Below, in pieces: positions 6,817 to 15,108 of a stretch of 32,026 nucleotides of DNA. A program made the position numbers and the translations under genes. Location: the NCBI GenBank assembly GCA_022704885.1, contig JAKJFO010000027.1, forward strand, positions 1 to 32,026, in the 5' to 3' direction. Under the pieces are notes generated by a model. It did not search any database. It worked only from the letters and a program-made list of their open reading frames with translations, and had not been told where the DNA came from. Every line of letters begins with the position of its first letter. The first letter of the stretch is position 1. This DNA comes from Candidatus Rifleibacteriota bacterium (lineage in GTDB: Bacteria; Riflebacteria; Ozemobacteria; Ozemobacterales; Ozemobacteraceae).

Positions 6817-8316
6817 ATGAATTTAGCAGATAAAATCGATAATAATATGCGACTGCTGCTGACGAAGGTCAGCGGCGGGGCTGCGGTTATCGGCTTTCTT
6901 ATAGTGGTTCGCGAAATTGGCTGGCATGATGTCGGCGGTTGGCCGGCGGGCATCGCTCTTTTGACAATGCTGGTCGGAACTATCCTGGTTTCGGGCTTGA
7001 GCTCCATTACCAGACGCGAAGGGCTGGCTGAAGAAAACAAATCAACCAGCAAAGAATTTTCGAGTCAAAGTGCTAAAGATAACAGCCTTGACATAAGCAT
7101 TCTCTACCGCCTGCATCAGGAGACAGTTGAGGAAAGCAGTTCACCAGGGCGGGCTCTAGAGATGCTGGCTGAACTGATGCCGGAAAAGATAGTGGCATTA
7201 TACGAGGCCAACGGCAAAAACCTTGCATTCAGCTGCGGTGCCCGTTTGAACGCAAGGGGCAAGAGCGAAGCACTAAGCCCGGCCGACGAAATGGTCGAAG
7301 AGTTGACGAAGCGCATCAACAGCTGCATGGACGCCGCCCTCCTGAAGAAACCCGAAAGGTTCGGCAAACCGCTATTTTTTTCGCGAACTGATGCAAGCGA
7401 AGATGGGATATTGTTGCCGGTCAACTGCAGTAATGAGATTCATGGAGTTCTTTCCGTATTATCTACTGCCGGCAAAGCTTATGAACAGGACGAAATCAAC
7501 TTTTTGCAGCATTTCTGCGGCAGCCTGGCGGTATTGTTAAACAGTCAGATGCAGATCGGCAGTTTTAACGACGCGAACCTTGCAGACGCAGAAAGCCGTC
7601 TGACGCAGAAACTTTTCGCCGACATGCTTCCCGAATCAGCAAAATCGCTGCCCGGCTGGGACATCGCGCAACTGGCTGGCTACAGCAGTTCCCACAGCGG
7701 AGACTTTCATGACTACATAATGCTGCCTGGCGACCGCATGCTTATTATTGCCGGGCGCACCTCGGTTGGCGGGCTGAACTCAGCGCTGTATCTGTCACGC
7801 CTGCGAACGATGCTCGACTGCATGTGCGAAGGCTGCCCCAGTCCGGCCGACCTGCTCAATCGTCTTTCGGCGCGCCTGACCAGCGACAAGTCGCTCGATC
7901 TTTTTGCCTCACTCATCGTTCTGCAGATCAAAGCTGGTGAGCGCAACGTGACTCTCGCCGCCGCCGGCCACGCAATTCCACTCATCAACAGACCCCGCAG
8001 CGGATATGTCGAGCTTCCACAGATTGACGCCGGGGTTCCGATGGGTTTGTTCAATCAGGGCGTCGACCCGTATCAGAATCAGGTCATTCAATTGTTGCCC
8101 GGCGATGGCATCTTGATTTATACTGACGGGGCAATCGATTTTGCCGGAGGAAATGGCAACCGGCCTGGCAGCGAAGATCTGCGACTGCTTCTCGACAAGA
8201 TGCCGGAGCAGTATGCGGATGATCTGCTGGCGAACCTTGCCGATCAGCTTGTTCCGGCCGGCACAAAAGATAAGCCGTTGGAAGATTACACCTTTATATA
8301 CGCCAGCACGGAGTAG
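6817..8316 (+). CDS. Membrane GAF + SpoIIE/PP2C-like phosphatase-fold protein, metal site incomplete
   Basis: The 499-residue protein has two N-terminal membrane segments (about 17-31 and 42-62), a GAF-like domain (about 95-250) and a C-terminal SpoIIE/RsbU-type PP2C domain (about 270-499). Recognisable phosphatase motifs are S-G-D296-F-H-D299 (normally GGDFYD), AAAGHAIPLI (normally AGHPPPLL) and GDGILIYTDGAID (normally GDxLLLYTDG). The second metal motif, normally I-A-D-V-S-G-H-G, reads I-A-G-R-T-S-V-G-G, so its metal-binding Asp is missing. Active family members dephosphorylate anti-anti-sigma proteins in partner-switching pathways. This one may have weak or no activity, or act as a binding decoy. 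It heads a likely three-gene unit; the next gene starts four bases after its stop. No strong ribosome site is visible upstream; GGTAG at 6811 is the best candidate. Confidence 0.75.
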   Translation: MNLADKIDNNMRLLLTKVSGGAAVIGFLIVVREIGWHDVGGWPAGIALLTMLVGTILVSGLSSITRREGLAEENKSTSKEFSSQSAKDNSLDISILYRLHQETVEESSSPGRALEMLAELMPEKIVALYEANGKNLAFSCGARLNARGKSEALSPADEMVEELTKRINSCMDAALLKKPERFGKPLFFSRTDASEDGILLPVNCSNEIHGVLSVLSTAGKAYEQDEINFLQHFCGSLAVLLNSQMQIGSFNDANLADAESRLTQKLFADMLPESAKSLPGWDIAQLAGYSSSHSGDFHDYIMLPGDRMLIIAGRTSVGGLNSALYLSRLRTMLDCMCEGCPSPADLLNRLSARLTSDKSLDLFASLIVLQIKAGERNVTLAAAGHAIPLINRPRSGYVELPQIDAGVPMGLFNQGVDPYQNQVIQLLPGDGILIYTDGAIDFAGGNGNRPGSEDLRLLLDKMPEQYADDLLANLADQLVPAGTKDKPLEDYTFIYASTE

Positions 8317-8320
8317 ACCG

Positions 8321-9040
8321 ATGAACGAATCAGACCCCATACTCGAACAACACATATTCTTGAGCGAACGCAAAGACAACGAAGTCTACCACTCGGCCTT
8401 CGAGAAAATCTTCTCGTTTCCGGTCGCTGATATCAGCGTTGAATACAGCGATCAACCCAATGAGGTCTACTCAACCGTCAACGACCGCACCAAAAAAATT
8501 CTTGTCAACCTGCCGCGCCCCGACAAAATCAGCTGTATTTCGGGACGTTTCAGCGACGGCGGCGACTTCAGGCTGCAGAACAGCAATCTGCATGTAAGTA
8601 TTCGCGAAAGCGAGTATAATTACGACCTGATCAGCAATCTCAAGAACTTTCTCAGCCCGGTTTTTCCACTGTGGCTGTTTCGAAATGCCTATATCTGGGG
8701 CGTTAACGTCTATGAAGACTATGAACGCCAGCATTTCTTTGAAGTGCGCAAGTATTCGGCTCGATCGCAACATCTTGAAGACCCCGAGATCGACATTTAC
8801 CGCCGCGATGATGGCGTTATTCACAAATACCGATTCTTCATGCGGGAGCAGTGCGAACCCGAAGAAGGCCTCAAACTTCTGGCTCCGCACTTCAACGGCA
8901 TGCGTCAGGGGTTGCAGAAGCGCAATTACGAAGGCCTCGAAGTTCTGCACCTGTATTGCACCGACAAGCCGGCATTCAGGCGCCTGGAGCCGCGCACCAA
9001 GCTCGGCAAGGACATCAAATCGGTTCTCGCTCTCGATTAA
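8321..9040 (+). CDS. Conserved-looking protein of unknown function
   Basis: I do not recognise this 239-residue protein. It has no signal peptide, membrane helix or known catalytic motif. It is rich in charged and aromatic residues, with a mixed alpha/beta look. Its middle part carries a W-L-F-R-N-A-Y-I-W-G hydrophobic strand pattern, and the C-terminal third has alternating Tyr/Phe/Arg segments (YRRDDG, HKYRFF). The frame is open far upstream inside the phosphatase gene, but ATG at 8321 follows that gene's stop by four bases and has GGAG overlapping the stop codon, so translational coupling is likely. The TPR gene starts 17 bases downstream. A soluble cytosolic partner of the GAF/phosphatase protein is plausible from position only. 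Confidence 0.7.
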   Translation: MNESDPILEQHIFLSERKDNEVYHSAFEKIFSFPVADISVEYSDQPNEVYSTVNDRTKKILVNLPRPDKISCISGRFSDGGDFRLQNSNLHVSIRESEYNYDLISNLKNFLSPVFPLWLFRNAYIWGVNVYEDYERQHFFEVRKYSARSQHLEDPEIDIYRRDDGVIHKYRFFMREQCEPEEGLKLLAPHFNGMRQGLQKRNYEGLEVLHLYCTDKPAFRRLEPRTKLGKDIKSVLALD

Positions 9041-9057
9041 TCTGACAGGAGAAGTTA

Positions 9058-9807
9058 ATGGCAGATAGCACGACTTATCGCGAGGGACTGCTCGACGAGG
9101 TGATCGATGCCTGCATCAAGCATCTGCGGTCGCACCCCAATGATCACGAAAAGCTGTTTTATCTCGGCAACGCATTTTATCTCAAGAAGCAGTATGACAA
9201 AGCCTCTTTCTGCTACGTCAAAGCAGTTAATCAGAACCCCAAAAACCCGGTTTATTATAGTCATCTCGGGCACGCCTACCGCGAACTCGGCGACCGCGAC
9301 CAGGCTGTGGCCTCTTACGAATCAGTTCTCACGCTGAACCCGCGCTTTGCCGATGCCCATTTCAACGTCGGGCTGATTTTTTACGAGAACAAGGCCTTCG
9401 ACAAAGCTCTGGCCAGCTTTGCCAACGCTCTGGCGATCAACCCTCGCTACGCGGCTGCGCGCTACCATGTCGGCCGCATTTATGAGGAACAGGGCGCTAT
9501 CAGCAAGGCAATAAAAGAATACCGCCAGATTATCGAAGAAATGCTCGGCGAAAAGCTTGAACGCAGCAGTGTGACGATAGATCTTGGTGCAGTATTTTCC
9601 GATCTTGGCCTTTTAGATCAGGCCGAAGCAGAGTATCGCCGTCTGATTAAAGACCATCCGGAATACGCTGACCTGCATTTTCATCTCGGCATAATTCTGC
9701 GCAAGAAAGGCCTCGATGACGAAGCCATGGAAGAATTCAGAATCGCGATCAGGCTCAATCCCCACTACATGGAAGCCCGCCGCAAATACTGGGAATCGGC
9801 GCAATAA
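9058..9807 (+). CDS. Tetratricopeptide (TPR) repeat protein
   Basis: The 249-residue protein consists almost wholly of TPR units: about six 34-residue helix pairs with the pattern L-G-x-x-Y/F...A-x-x-x-F-x-x-A-L-x-x-N-P. Clear examples are FYLGNAFYLKKQYDKASFCY, YSHLGHAYRELGDRDQAVAS, FNVGLIFYENKAFDKALASF and YHVGRIYEEQGAISKAIKEY. There is no signal peptide, so it is predicted to be cytosolic. TPR stacks mediate protein-protein contacts. Because the gene lies just before pilB, a role as an assembly adaptor like PilF/PilW is tempting. However, those are outer-membrane lipoproteins and this protein has no lipobox, so the symbol is not used. Ribosome site AGGAGAAG lies upstream of the ATG. It is last in the 6817-9807 unit. 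Confidence 0.85.
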   Translation: MADSTTYREGLLDEVIDACIKHLRSHPNDHEKLFYLGNAFYLKKQYDKASFCYVKAVNQNPKNPVYYSHLGHAYRELGDRDQAVASYESVLTLNPRFADAHFNVGLIFYENKAFDKALASFANALAINPRYAAARYHVGRIYEEQGAISKAIKEYRQIIEEMLGEKLERSSVTIDLGAVFSDLGLLDQAEAEYRRLIKDHPEYADLHFHLGIILRKKGLDDEAMEEFRIAIRLNPHYMEARRKYWESAQ

Positions 9808-9818
9808 CCGGATATCTT

Positions 9819-9921
9819 CGTCATCCTGCGCGCAGTCGCAGGATCCATCTTCGCCTTCATTCTCGTGATCGACAATGAGTCATGGATTCTGCGACTTCGC
9901 TGCGCTACGCGCTGAATGACG
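9819..9921. repeat. Imperfect palindromic interspersed repeat, copy 1
   Basis: The left arm 9819-9847 (CGTCATCCTGCGCG...GGATCCA) and right arm 9883-9921 (TGGATTCTGCGACT...GAATGACG) are imperfect reverse complements around a 35-base centre; the right arm has about ten extra bases (TTCGCTGCGC). A second member with the same arm sequences in the opposite arrangement is at 24641-24751. It sits between the TPR gene and the pilB promoter and may fold as a long hairpin in RNA. It has no coding potential and looks like a non-autonomous, MITE- or REP-like element. Confidence 0.7.
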
Positions 9922-9963
9922 CTTGATTTTGACCGGTTATTACTGAAAGGTTTGATAAATCTA

Positions 9964-9992
9964 TTCAATTTTGATCCGGTTTATATTATAAT
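9964..9992 (+). promoter_or_regulatory. Probable promoter for pilB-pilC
   Basis: A perfect TATAAT at 9987-9992 lies 60 bases before the PilB start. The -35 candidate TTCAAT (9964-9969, 17-base spacer) is weak, so an activator or another sigma factor may be needed. The region 9950-10000 is markedly AT-rich compared with the surrounding genes. Confidence 0.4.
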
Positions 9993-10052
9993 TGTTGTCT
10001 GGAAATTAACTCATCAAAGCGATAAAATGCAGAAAATAAGGCTTAACGGTTA

Positions 10053-11735
10053 ATGTTTAAGCGAAAAAAGATCGGTCAGCTGCTGATTGAAGCAGGGCAC
10101 ATCGGCGAGAAAGAGCTTAATATCGGCCTTGCCGAGCAGAAGAAGCGCGGCAAACGTATCGGGCAGGTTCTCATCGAGCTCGGCTACCTCACAGAAGACA
10201 AGCTGCTGCCAATTCTCGGCAAGCAGCTAAAAGTGCCGTTCGTCGACCTCAGCAAAGTCGAAATCAAGCCCGAAGTTCTCAAGATGGTGCCCGAAAAGAT
10301 CTGCCGTAAACACATTCTGGTGCCAATCAGCTTTGACGGCAAAAGTCTGATGATCGGCATGGCCGACCCGCTCGACGTTTTCATCATCGACGAAATTCAG
10401 TTTCAGAACAACTGCGAAGTCGTCAGGGCGATATGTTCAGAAAACCAGATCGCCGACACAACCGACAAGCTCTACGTTGCCGGCGCCATGGCCGATGCGC
10501 TCAGCGCCATGGGAACTGGCGAAGAAGACGGCGGTGGAGCGGCTCTCGATGGCCTCAAGAAGGCCAGCGAAGAAACTCCGATCATCAAGCTGGTCAATCT
10601 GGTTCTGACTTCTGCCGTTCAGAAGGGCGCTTCTGATATTCACATCGAGCCAGATGAAGGCGAATTGCGCGTACGTTTGCGCATTGACGGCTCGCTGCTC
10701 ATCGCGATGAATCTGCAACCGGAAGCGCTGCCATCGGTTATGTCGCGTATCAAGATTTTGAGCGGCATGGATATTTCTGAGCGCCGAATTCCGCAGGATG
10801 GCCGAATTCAGATGACAATCATGGACAAGCCAATTGACTTTCGCGTCAACACGATTCCGACCGCCTGGGGCGAAAAAGCCTGTTTGCGAATTCTTGACAA
10901 GTCGAACGTTAACGTTGCCCTTGACCAGATGGGCTTTTCACCGGTGAATTTCGAAAAAGTGCAGAAGGCGATCGGTTCGCCCAACGGCATGTGCCTGGTA
11001 ACCGGGCCTACCGGTTCCGGCAAAACAACGACTCTTTATGCATGCCTGAACGCGATCAAAGGGCCAGACATCAATATATGTGCAGTTGAAAACCCTGTAG
11101 AGTACAAACTGAAGTTCATCAATCAGGTGCAGGTTCGCGCCGAAATCGATCTGAATTTTTCGACAGTGCTGCGCGCCTTTCTACGCCAGGATCCAGACGT
11201 TATCATGTTGGGTGAGATTCGCGACGAAGAAACTGCGAGCATCGCGGTTGAAGCGGCCTTGACCGGCCATCTGGTTTTCGCAACGCTGCATACCAACGAC
11301 GCACCCAGCACCGCGATTCGACTGGTCGATATGGGCGTCGAGCCCTTCCTGGTATCTTCGGCGCTGCTCTGCATCGTTTCGCAGCGCCTGGCACGCCGTG
11401 TCTGCAAGTTCTGCAAAGATGTCGACACGACGATCACCCCCGAAACACTGGTCGATCTTGGCCTGCCGCCCGAAGCGATCAACGACACCTATTATCGCGG
11501 CAAAGGCTGCGAAAAGTGCGCCAAAACCGGCTACAAAGGCCGTGTCGGCGTTCACGAAGTAATGTATACCCACGAAAACCTGCGCCGAATGATCATTCAG
11601 AAGGTCGGCCCCGATGATCTTAAAAACGAGGCCGTGCGCCTCGGCATGAAAACTCTGAAAGAAGATATCGTCGTGAAGTTCACTCAGGGCCTGACCACTC
11701 CCGAAGAAGTGTTTGCGCTGGCTCGCGCAGACTGA
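10053..11735 (+). CDS. pilB: Type IV pilus/type II secretion assembly ATPase PilB/GspE
   Basis: This cytosolic hexameric ATPase drives pilin polymerisation. The 560-residue protein has an N-terminal MshEN/T2SSE_N domain (about 1-150, with R-I-G-Q-V-L-I-E-L-G-Y-L), then the secretion ATPase core. Visible motifs are Walker A GPTGSGKTT (318-326), the Asp box with ENPVEY (346-351), Walker B VIMLGEIRD (383-391) and the His box GHLVFATLHTND (405-416). Two CxxC pairs (C451/C454 and C486/C489) form the zinc site found in PilB and GspE but absent from PilT, which with the MshEN domain argues for an extension rather than a retraction ATPase. No retraction ATPase is present in the window. The ribosome site is weak. 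pilC follows after 27 bases. Confidence 0.95.
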   Translation: MFKRKKIGQLLIEAGHIGEKELNIGLAEQKKRGKRIGQVLIELGYLTEDKLLPILGKQLKVPFVDLSKVEIKPEVLKMVPEKICRKHILVPISFDGKSLMIGMADPLDVFIIDEIQFQNNCEVVRAICSENQIADTTDKLYVAGAMADALSAMGTGEEDGGGAALDGLKKASEETPIIKLVNLVLTSAVQKGASDIHIEPDEGELRVRLRIDGSLLIAMNLQPEALPSVMSRIKILSGMDISERRIPQDGRIQMTIMDKPIDFRVNTIPTAWGEKACLRILDKSNVNVALDQMGFSPVNFEKVQKAIGSPNGMCLVTGPTGSGKTTTLYACLNAIKGPDINICAVENPVEYKLKFINQVQVRAEIDLNFSTVLRAFLRQDPDVIMLGEIRDEETASIAVEAALTGHLVFATLHTNDAPSTAIRLVDMGVEPFLVSSALLCIVSQRLARRVCKFCKDVDTTITPETLVDLGLPPEAINDTYYRGKGCEKCAKTGYKGRVGVHEVMYTHENLRRMIIQKVGPDDLKNEAVRLGMKTLKEDIVVKFTQGLTTPEEVFALARAD

Positions 11736-11762
11736 CCTGACCAGCACCGACAAGAGGTTTAA

Positions 11763-12962
11763 ATGCCAAAATACGAATGTGAAGTAAAAGATGCGAAGGG
11801 CGATATAATCAAGACTACGCTCGAGGCTCCGAACCTTCAGGAGCTGGCTAATCGACTTTCTGACAAGGGTTATTACCTGGTCAAGGCCAAAGAAGCCAAA
11901 TCCGGCGGCGGTTTCGGTTTCGGCGGCAGCGTCAGCAAAAAAGAAATGATGGTATTCACCGTTCAGCTGTCGACGCTGGTCGGTGCGGCAATTCCGCTGG
12001 TAGAATGCGTCGGCATCCTTGCCGATCAGACTCAGAATGCCTATTTCAAGAACATTCTGAACGGCATCGGCCGCGACCTGCAGAGCGGCCAGTCATTTTC
12101 GGTGGCGATCCGCAAGCATCCCAAAGTTTTCGACAAAATCTACTGCAACATGTGCGAAGCAGGCGAAGCCGGTGGTATGCTCGACGAAGTTCTGCAGCGC
12201 CTGGCCGCTTTCGCAGAAGCCGACGCCGAAATCCGCGGAAAAATCAAGGGCGCGCTGACCATGCCGGTCATACAGCTCGTGCTGGCCGTTGGCGGCGTCA
12301 TCTTTCTTCTGGTCAAGATCTTTCCGAACTTTTCGGCGATGTTCAAAAAAATGAAAGTAGATCTGCCTCAGATCACAGAAGTCATGATGATGATGTCAGA
12401 TGCGCTGCTGTATAACTATGTAGCTGTAGGAACCGGCGCACTGGTAATAGCCCTCGGTATCTTTTTCGGGCTTAAAACAGAGCTGGGCAAAAAAGCGATG
12501 GCGCTGTTTACATTAAAAGCTCCAATTGTCGGACCACTCACCCAGAAAATTGCGGTCAGCCGTTTTTCAAGAACATTCTGTTCGCTGCTCGGCGCCGGGG
12601 TTCCTATTCTTCAGGCTCTTCAGATTACCGCGTCGGTTATGGGCAATCCGCTAATGGAAGAAATGATTTCCAATATGGCGATTGGCGTACAACAGGGTAA
12701 TACTCTGGCCAGTACGCTGGTTAAGGTGACGATATTCCCGCCGATGGTAAAAAAGATGATCGAAGTAGGCGAAAACACCGGAAACCTTGACATCATGCTG
12801 ACCAAAGCAGCCGACTTTTACGACCGCGAAGTAAAAGAATCTCTCGACGGCCTGACCTCAGCCCTTACACCTATTCTGACGGTATTTATGGGTATCATCA
12901 TCGGCACCATTGCCCTGTCGGTTTTCATGCCCCTCTTCAAAATGACCCAGAGTGTCAAGTAA
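11763..12962 (+). CDS. pilC: Inner-membrane platform protein PilC/GspF
   Basis: This polytopic protein is the platform on which PilB works and through which pilins are inserted into the growing filament. The 399-residue length is normal for the family. It has a small N-terminal cytosolic domain (YECEVKDAKGDIIKTTLEA type), a Gly-rich linker, then two T2SSF repeats (about 60-185 and 265-390) with typical motifs F-x-x-Q-L-S-T-L-V-G-A-A-I-P-L and F-S-R-T-F-C-S-L-L-G-A-G-V-P-I-L-Q-A-L. Membrane segments are seen at about 168-190, 217-240 and 372-392. The gene follows pilB closely with AAGAGG as ribosome site. Its end marks the switch from the ~50+% GC pilus genes to the AT-richer glycan block. Confidence 0.94.
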   Translation: MPKYECEVKDAKGDIIKTTLEAPNLQELANRLSDKGYYLVKAKEAKSGGGFGFGGSVSKKEMMVFTVQLSTLVGAAIPLVECVGILADQTQNAYFKNILNGIGRDLQSGQSFSVAIRKHPKVFDKIYCNMCEAGEAGGMLDEVLQRLAAFAEADAEIRGKIKGALTMPVIQLVLAVGGVIFLLVKIFPNFSAMFKKMKVDLPQITEVMMMMSDALLYNYVAVGTGALVIALGIFFGLKTELGKKAMALFTLKAPIVGPLTQKIAVSRFSRTFCSLLGAGVPILQALQITASVMGNPLMEEMISNMAIGVQQGNTLASTLVKVTIFPPMVKKMIEVGENTGNLDIMLTKAADFYDREVKESLDGLTSALTPILTVFMGIIIGTIALSVFMPLFKMTQSVK

Positions 12963-12993
12963 GTCTTATAATGCTGGCCACTGAGGCATAGCT

Positions 12994-13080
12994 ATGAATT
13001 CATGGACATTTCCGAATTCCATCTATGCCCAGATAGCCGCTGCTCAACCTGATCAGGCAAGAAAAGTGAATACTCCATGA
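12994..13080 (+). CDS. Possible 28-residue leader peptide coupled to glycosyltransferase
   Basis: A short open frame starts at ATG 12994, preceded by GAGG at a usable distance (12983-12986), and ends in TGA at 13078-13080. That stop overlaps the start of the next gene as ATGA, the classic translational coupling arrangement. The peptide is unremarkable (begins MNSWTFPNSIY, ends KVNTP), with no hydrophobic core. It could be a coupling leader, the remains of a longer gene or chance; it is too short for composition to decide. Confidence 0.3.
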   Translation: MNSWTFPNSIYAQIAAAQPDQARKVNTP

Positions 13081-13871
13081 AAATGTTACTTAAAAACGTC
13101 AGTCACATGTTCGTAATCTTAGCCTACAGGGAATCTCCTTACCTTGAAGAATGCATACAATCGCTCATTGACCAAACAGTGAAAACGAATGTTATAGCAG
13201 CCACATCAACCTCATCAGAATATCTCGAAAAAATCTGTGCAAAACATCATATTCCATTAAGAATTAACGTAAACCCGGCAGGAACGATCAGCGACGACTG
13301 GAATTATGCCTATCGAACCGCAGAAGCTGACTATGTAACCCTTGCACATCAAGACGACATCTATCGCAATGATTTCACAGAAAGGGTCTTTACCGGAAAT
13401 AATGATTTTTTGATCGCTTTTACCAACTATTACGAAATCAGAGAATGTAGAACGATTAACCGGAACTTAAACCTGTTTATCAAGAGATGCCTGTTATTGC
13501 CATTTTACATAAGACATATCATTGCCAATCAATTTATTAGAAAGGCTGTCCTTGCTTTTGGATCACCAGTGTGCTGCCCTTCTGTTACTTATAACAAGAA
13601 GGAAATCGCTAATTTCAGTTTTACCGGCGCCTACAGCATAAACATGGACTGGCTGGCATGGCTTGCCCTTGCACGAACTCCTGGGAGCTTCAAGTACATC
13701 AGCCAACCATTAGTATATCACCGCATTCACGCTTTTTCGGAGACTTCCGTGGGGCTAAAAGAAAACAGACGACAGCTTGAAGACCGATCAGTACTTCAGA
13801 AAATCTGGGGGCCCCGATTAGGCAGAATTTTAGCTCGCATTTACAGTTGCGCTTACAGGTCAAACAAATGA
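13077..13871 (+). CDS. GT2-like glycosyltransferase
   Basis: The 264-residue protein begins with the GT-A nucleotide-binding fold typical of family 2: a hydrophobic first strand (MFVILAYRESPYLEECIQSL), a substrate-binding section with N-P-A-G-T-I-S-D-D-W-N, and an acidic H-Q-D-D motif (about residue 98) in the place of the metal-binding DxD. It should transfer a sugar from a nucleotide donor to a lipid-linked or surface glycan on the cytosolic face; donor and acceptor are unknown. There are no membrane helices. The start at 13077 is preferred for its ATGA overlap with the preceding short frame; ATG at 13083 or 13107 is also possible. It opens a run of rightward genes of visibly lower GC. Confidence 0.75.
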   Translation: MKMLLKNVSHMFVILAYRESPYLEECIQSLIDQTVKTNVIAATSTSSEYLEKICAKHHIPLRINVNPAGTISDDWNYAYRTAEADYVTLAHQDDIYRNDFTERVFTGNNDFLIAFTNYYEIRECRTINRNLNLFIKRCLLLPFYIRHIIANQFIRKAVLAFGSPVCCPSVTYNKKEIANFSFTGAYSINMDWLAWLALARTPGSFKYISQPLVYHRIHAFSETSVGLKENRRQLEDRSVLQKIWGPRLGRILARIYSCAYRSNK

Positions 13872-13984
13872 TAACTGCAGATTAAAAACGCAGATCTCAT
13901 ATCTAATCAGCATTACATTCACAGAATTTGCCACAACAGAAGAATGTGTTATCCTCTCTATAAAATCGAAGAGTTTAAGAAAAT

Positions 13985-14731
13985 ATGCTAACGAGCCCGG
14001 TTCAAGATATGGCAAAAACAACTCTTGTTATAATTCCCTGCTATAACGAGGAAGCCAGTATTCAAACGGTTATAGAAGAAGTTATGGCAATATTGCCAGA
14101 CTTTAAAATTCTGGTGATTAACGACTGCTCAAAGGATAAAACCTCTGAAGTAGCGCGTAAGACAGGCAAAGCTACAGTAATCGATCTGCCGGTCAACCTT
14201 GGAGTTGGTGGAGCTGTACAAACCGGATTGAAATTCTGTATGAGAAACCAGGCTGAGTTTGCCGTTAAACTCGATGGTGACGGGCAACACGATCCTGAAT
14301 ACATTCAGGCAATCATACAACCACTCTTTGAGCATAAAGCTGACATAGTTATAGGCTCAAGGTTTCTCAAGGAAAACACCGGTTTTCAATCAACGTTTCT
14401 GCGACGGCTTGGGATAAGGTTTCTTCAGTTAGTCTGCCGGTTATTGACCGGTCAGAGAATCACCGACCCGACCTCAGGGTTCAGAGCCTATAATCGCCGG
14501 GCAATCGAATTCATGGCCAACCACTACCCTTCTTTTGATTACCCCGAACCGGAAGAAATAGTGCTTGCCAGCAAAAACGGACTGAAAATGATCGAAGTGC
14601 CTGTGCAAATGCGTGCGAGAAAGGCTGGCGTATCAACAATATCTTCGGCAGTGTCTGTCTACTACATGCTCAAAGTGACTCTTGCCATGATATTTATTTT
14701 TTTGCGCAATCCAGAAAGAGAAATGAGCTGA
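13985..14731 (+). CDS. DPM1/polyprenyl-phosphate type GT2 glycosyltransferase
   Basis: The 248-residue protein has the signature of polyprenyl/dolichyl-phosphate sugar transferases: V-I-I-P-C-Y-N-E-E near the start, V-I-N-D-C-S-K-D, the metal-binding D97-G-D99 in LDGDGQHDPEYI, G-S-R-F-L, and D-P-T-S-G-F-R-A-Y. A hydrophobic C-terminal segment (about 220-241) can touch the membrane. Such enzymes usually load a sugar onto undecaprenyl phosphate for use outside the membrane. The partner DUF2304 gene directly downstream is a recurrent neighbour of this subfamily. Ribosome site AAGAG is nearby; a second ATG at 14009 is an alternative start. The 113 bases before it contain no clear promoter. Confidence 0.85.
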   Translation: MLTSPVQDMAKTTLVIIPCYNEEASIQTVIEEVMAILPDFKILVINDCSKDKTSEVARKTGKATVIDLPVNLGVGGAVQTGLKFCMRNQAEFAVKLDGDGQHDPEYIQAIIQPLFEHKADIVIGSRFLKENTGFQSTFLRRLGIRFLQLVCRLLTGQRITDPTSGFRAYNRRAIEFMANHYPSFDYPEPEEIVLASKNGLKMIEVPVQMRARKAGVSTISSAVSVYYMLKVTLAMIFIFLRNPEREMS

Positions 14732-14733
14732 AA

Positions 14734-15108
14734 ATGATATTCGAACATATTGAAAAAATCCAGATCATATCGATAATAGGCAGCCTCGCTTTTCTTGTTA
14801 TGATTGCCAGATTGATCAAGAACAGCATGCTTAAAGAAGCCTACTCCATACTATGGCTTATCTTTGCTGCAGTATTTCTTGTCTTCTCATGCTGGAAAGA
14901 TGGGCTGGACTATTTTGCAGCGATGGTCGGCATATATTACCCGCCAGCCATGCTTTTTCTAATTCTGATAATCGCCCTGATTCTAGTGTTGGTACAGTTT
15001 TCGGTGATCATATCTTCTCAAAGCGACAAAATAAGAGCTCTTACTCAAGAACTCGCATTACTCAGAAATGAATTCAGAAATTCCAAAAAAGATACAGGCA
15101 AAAGCTGA
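14734..15108 (+). CDS. DUF2304 membrane protein
   Basis: The 124-residue protein matches the DUF2304 pattern: three membrane segments (about 10-25, 38-54, 70-93) with the short motif K-x-S-x-L-K-E-x-Y-S-x-L-W-L between the first two (here KNSMLKEAYSILWL), then a C-terminal amphipathic coiled-coil tail. The family is usually found beside polyprenyl-phosphate glycosyltransferases, as here (start two bases after the upstream stop). It is presumed to help flip or present the lipid-linked sugar, but no biochemical role is established that I know of. Its last 41 bases overlap the next gene in another frame. Confidence 0.82.
   Translation: MIFEHIEKIQIISIIGSLAFLVMIARLIKNSMLKEAYSILWLIFAAVFLVFSCWKDGLDYFAAMVGIYYPPAMLFLILIIALILVLVQFSVIISSQSDKIRALTQELALLRNEFRNSKKDTGKS

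Noticed and set aside
9058..9807. Calling the TPR protein PilF/PilW
   Set aside because: Position before pilB is suggestive, but PilF/PilW is an outer-membrane lipoprotein and this protein has no signal or lipobox.
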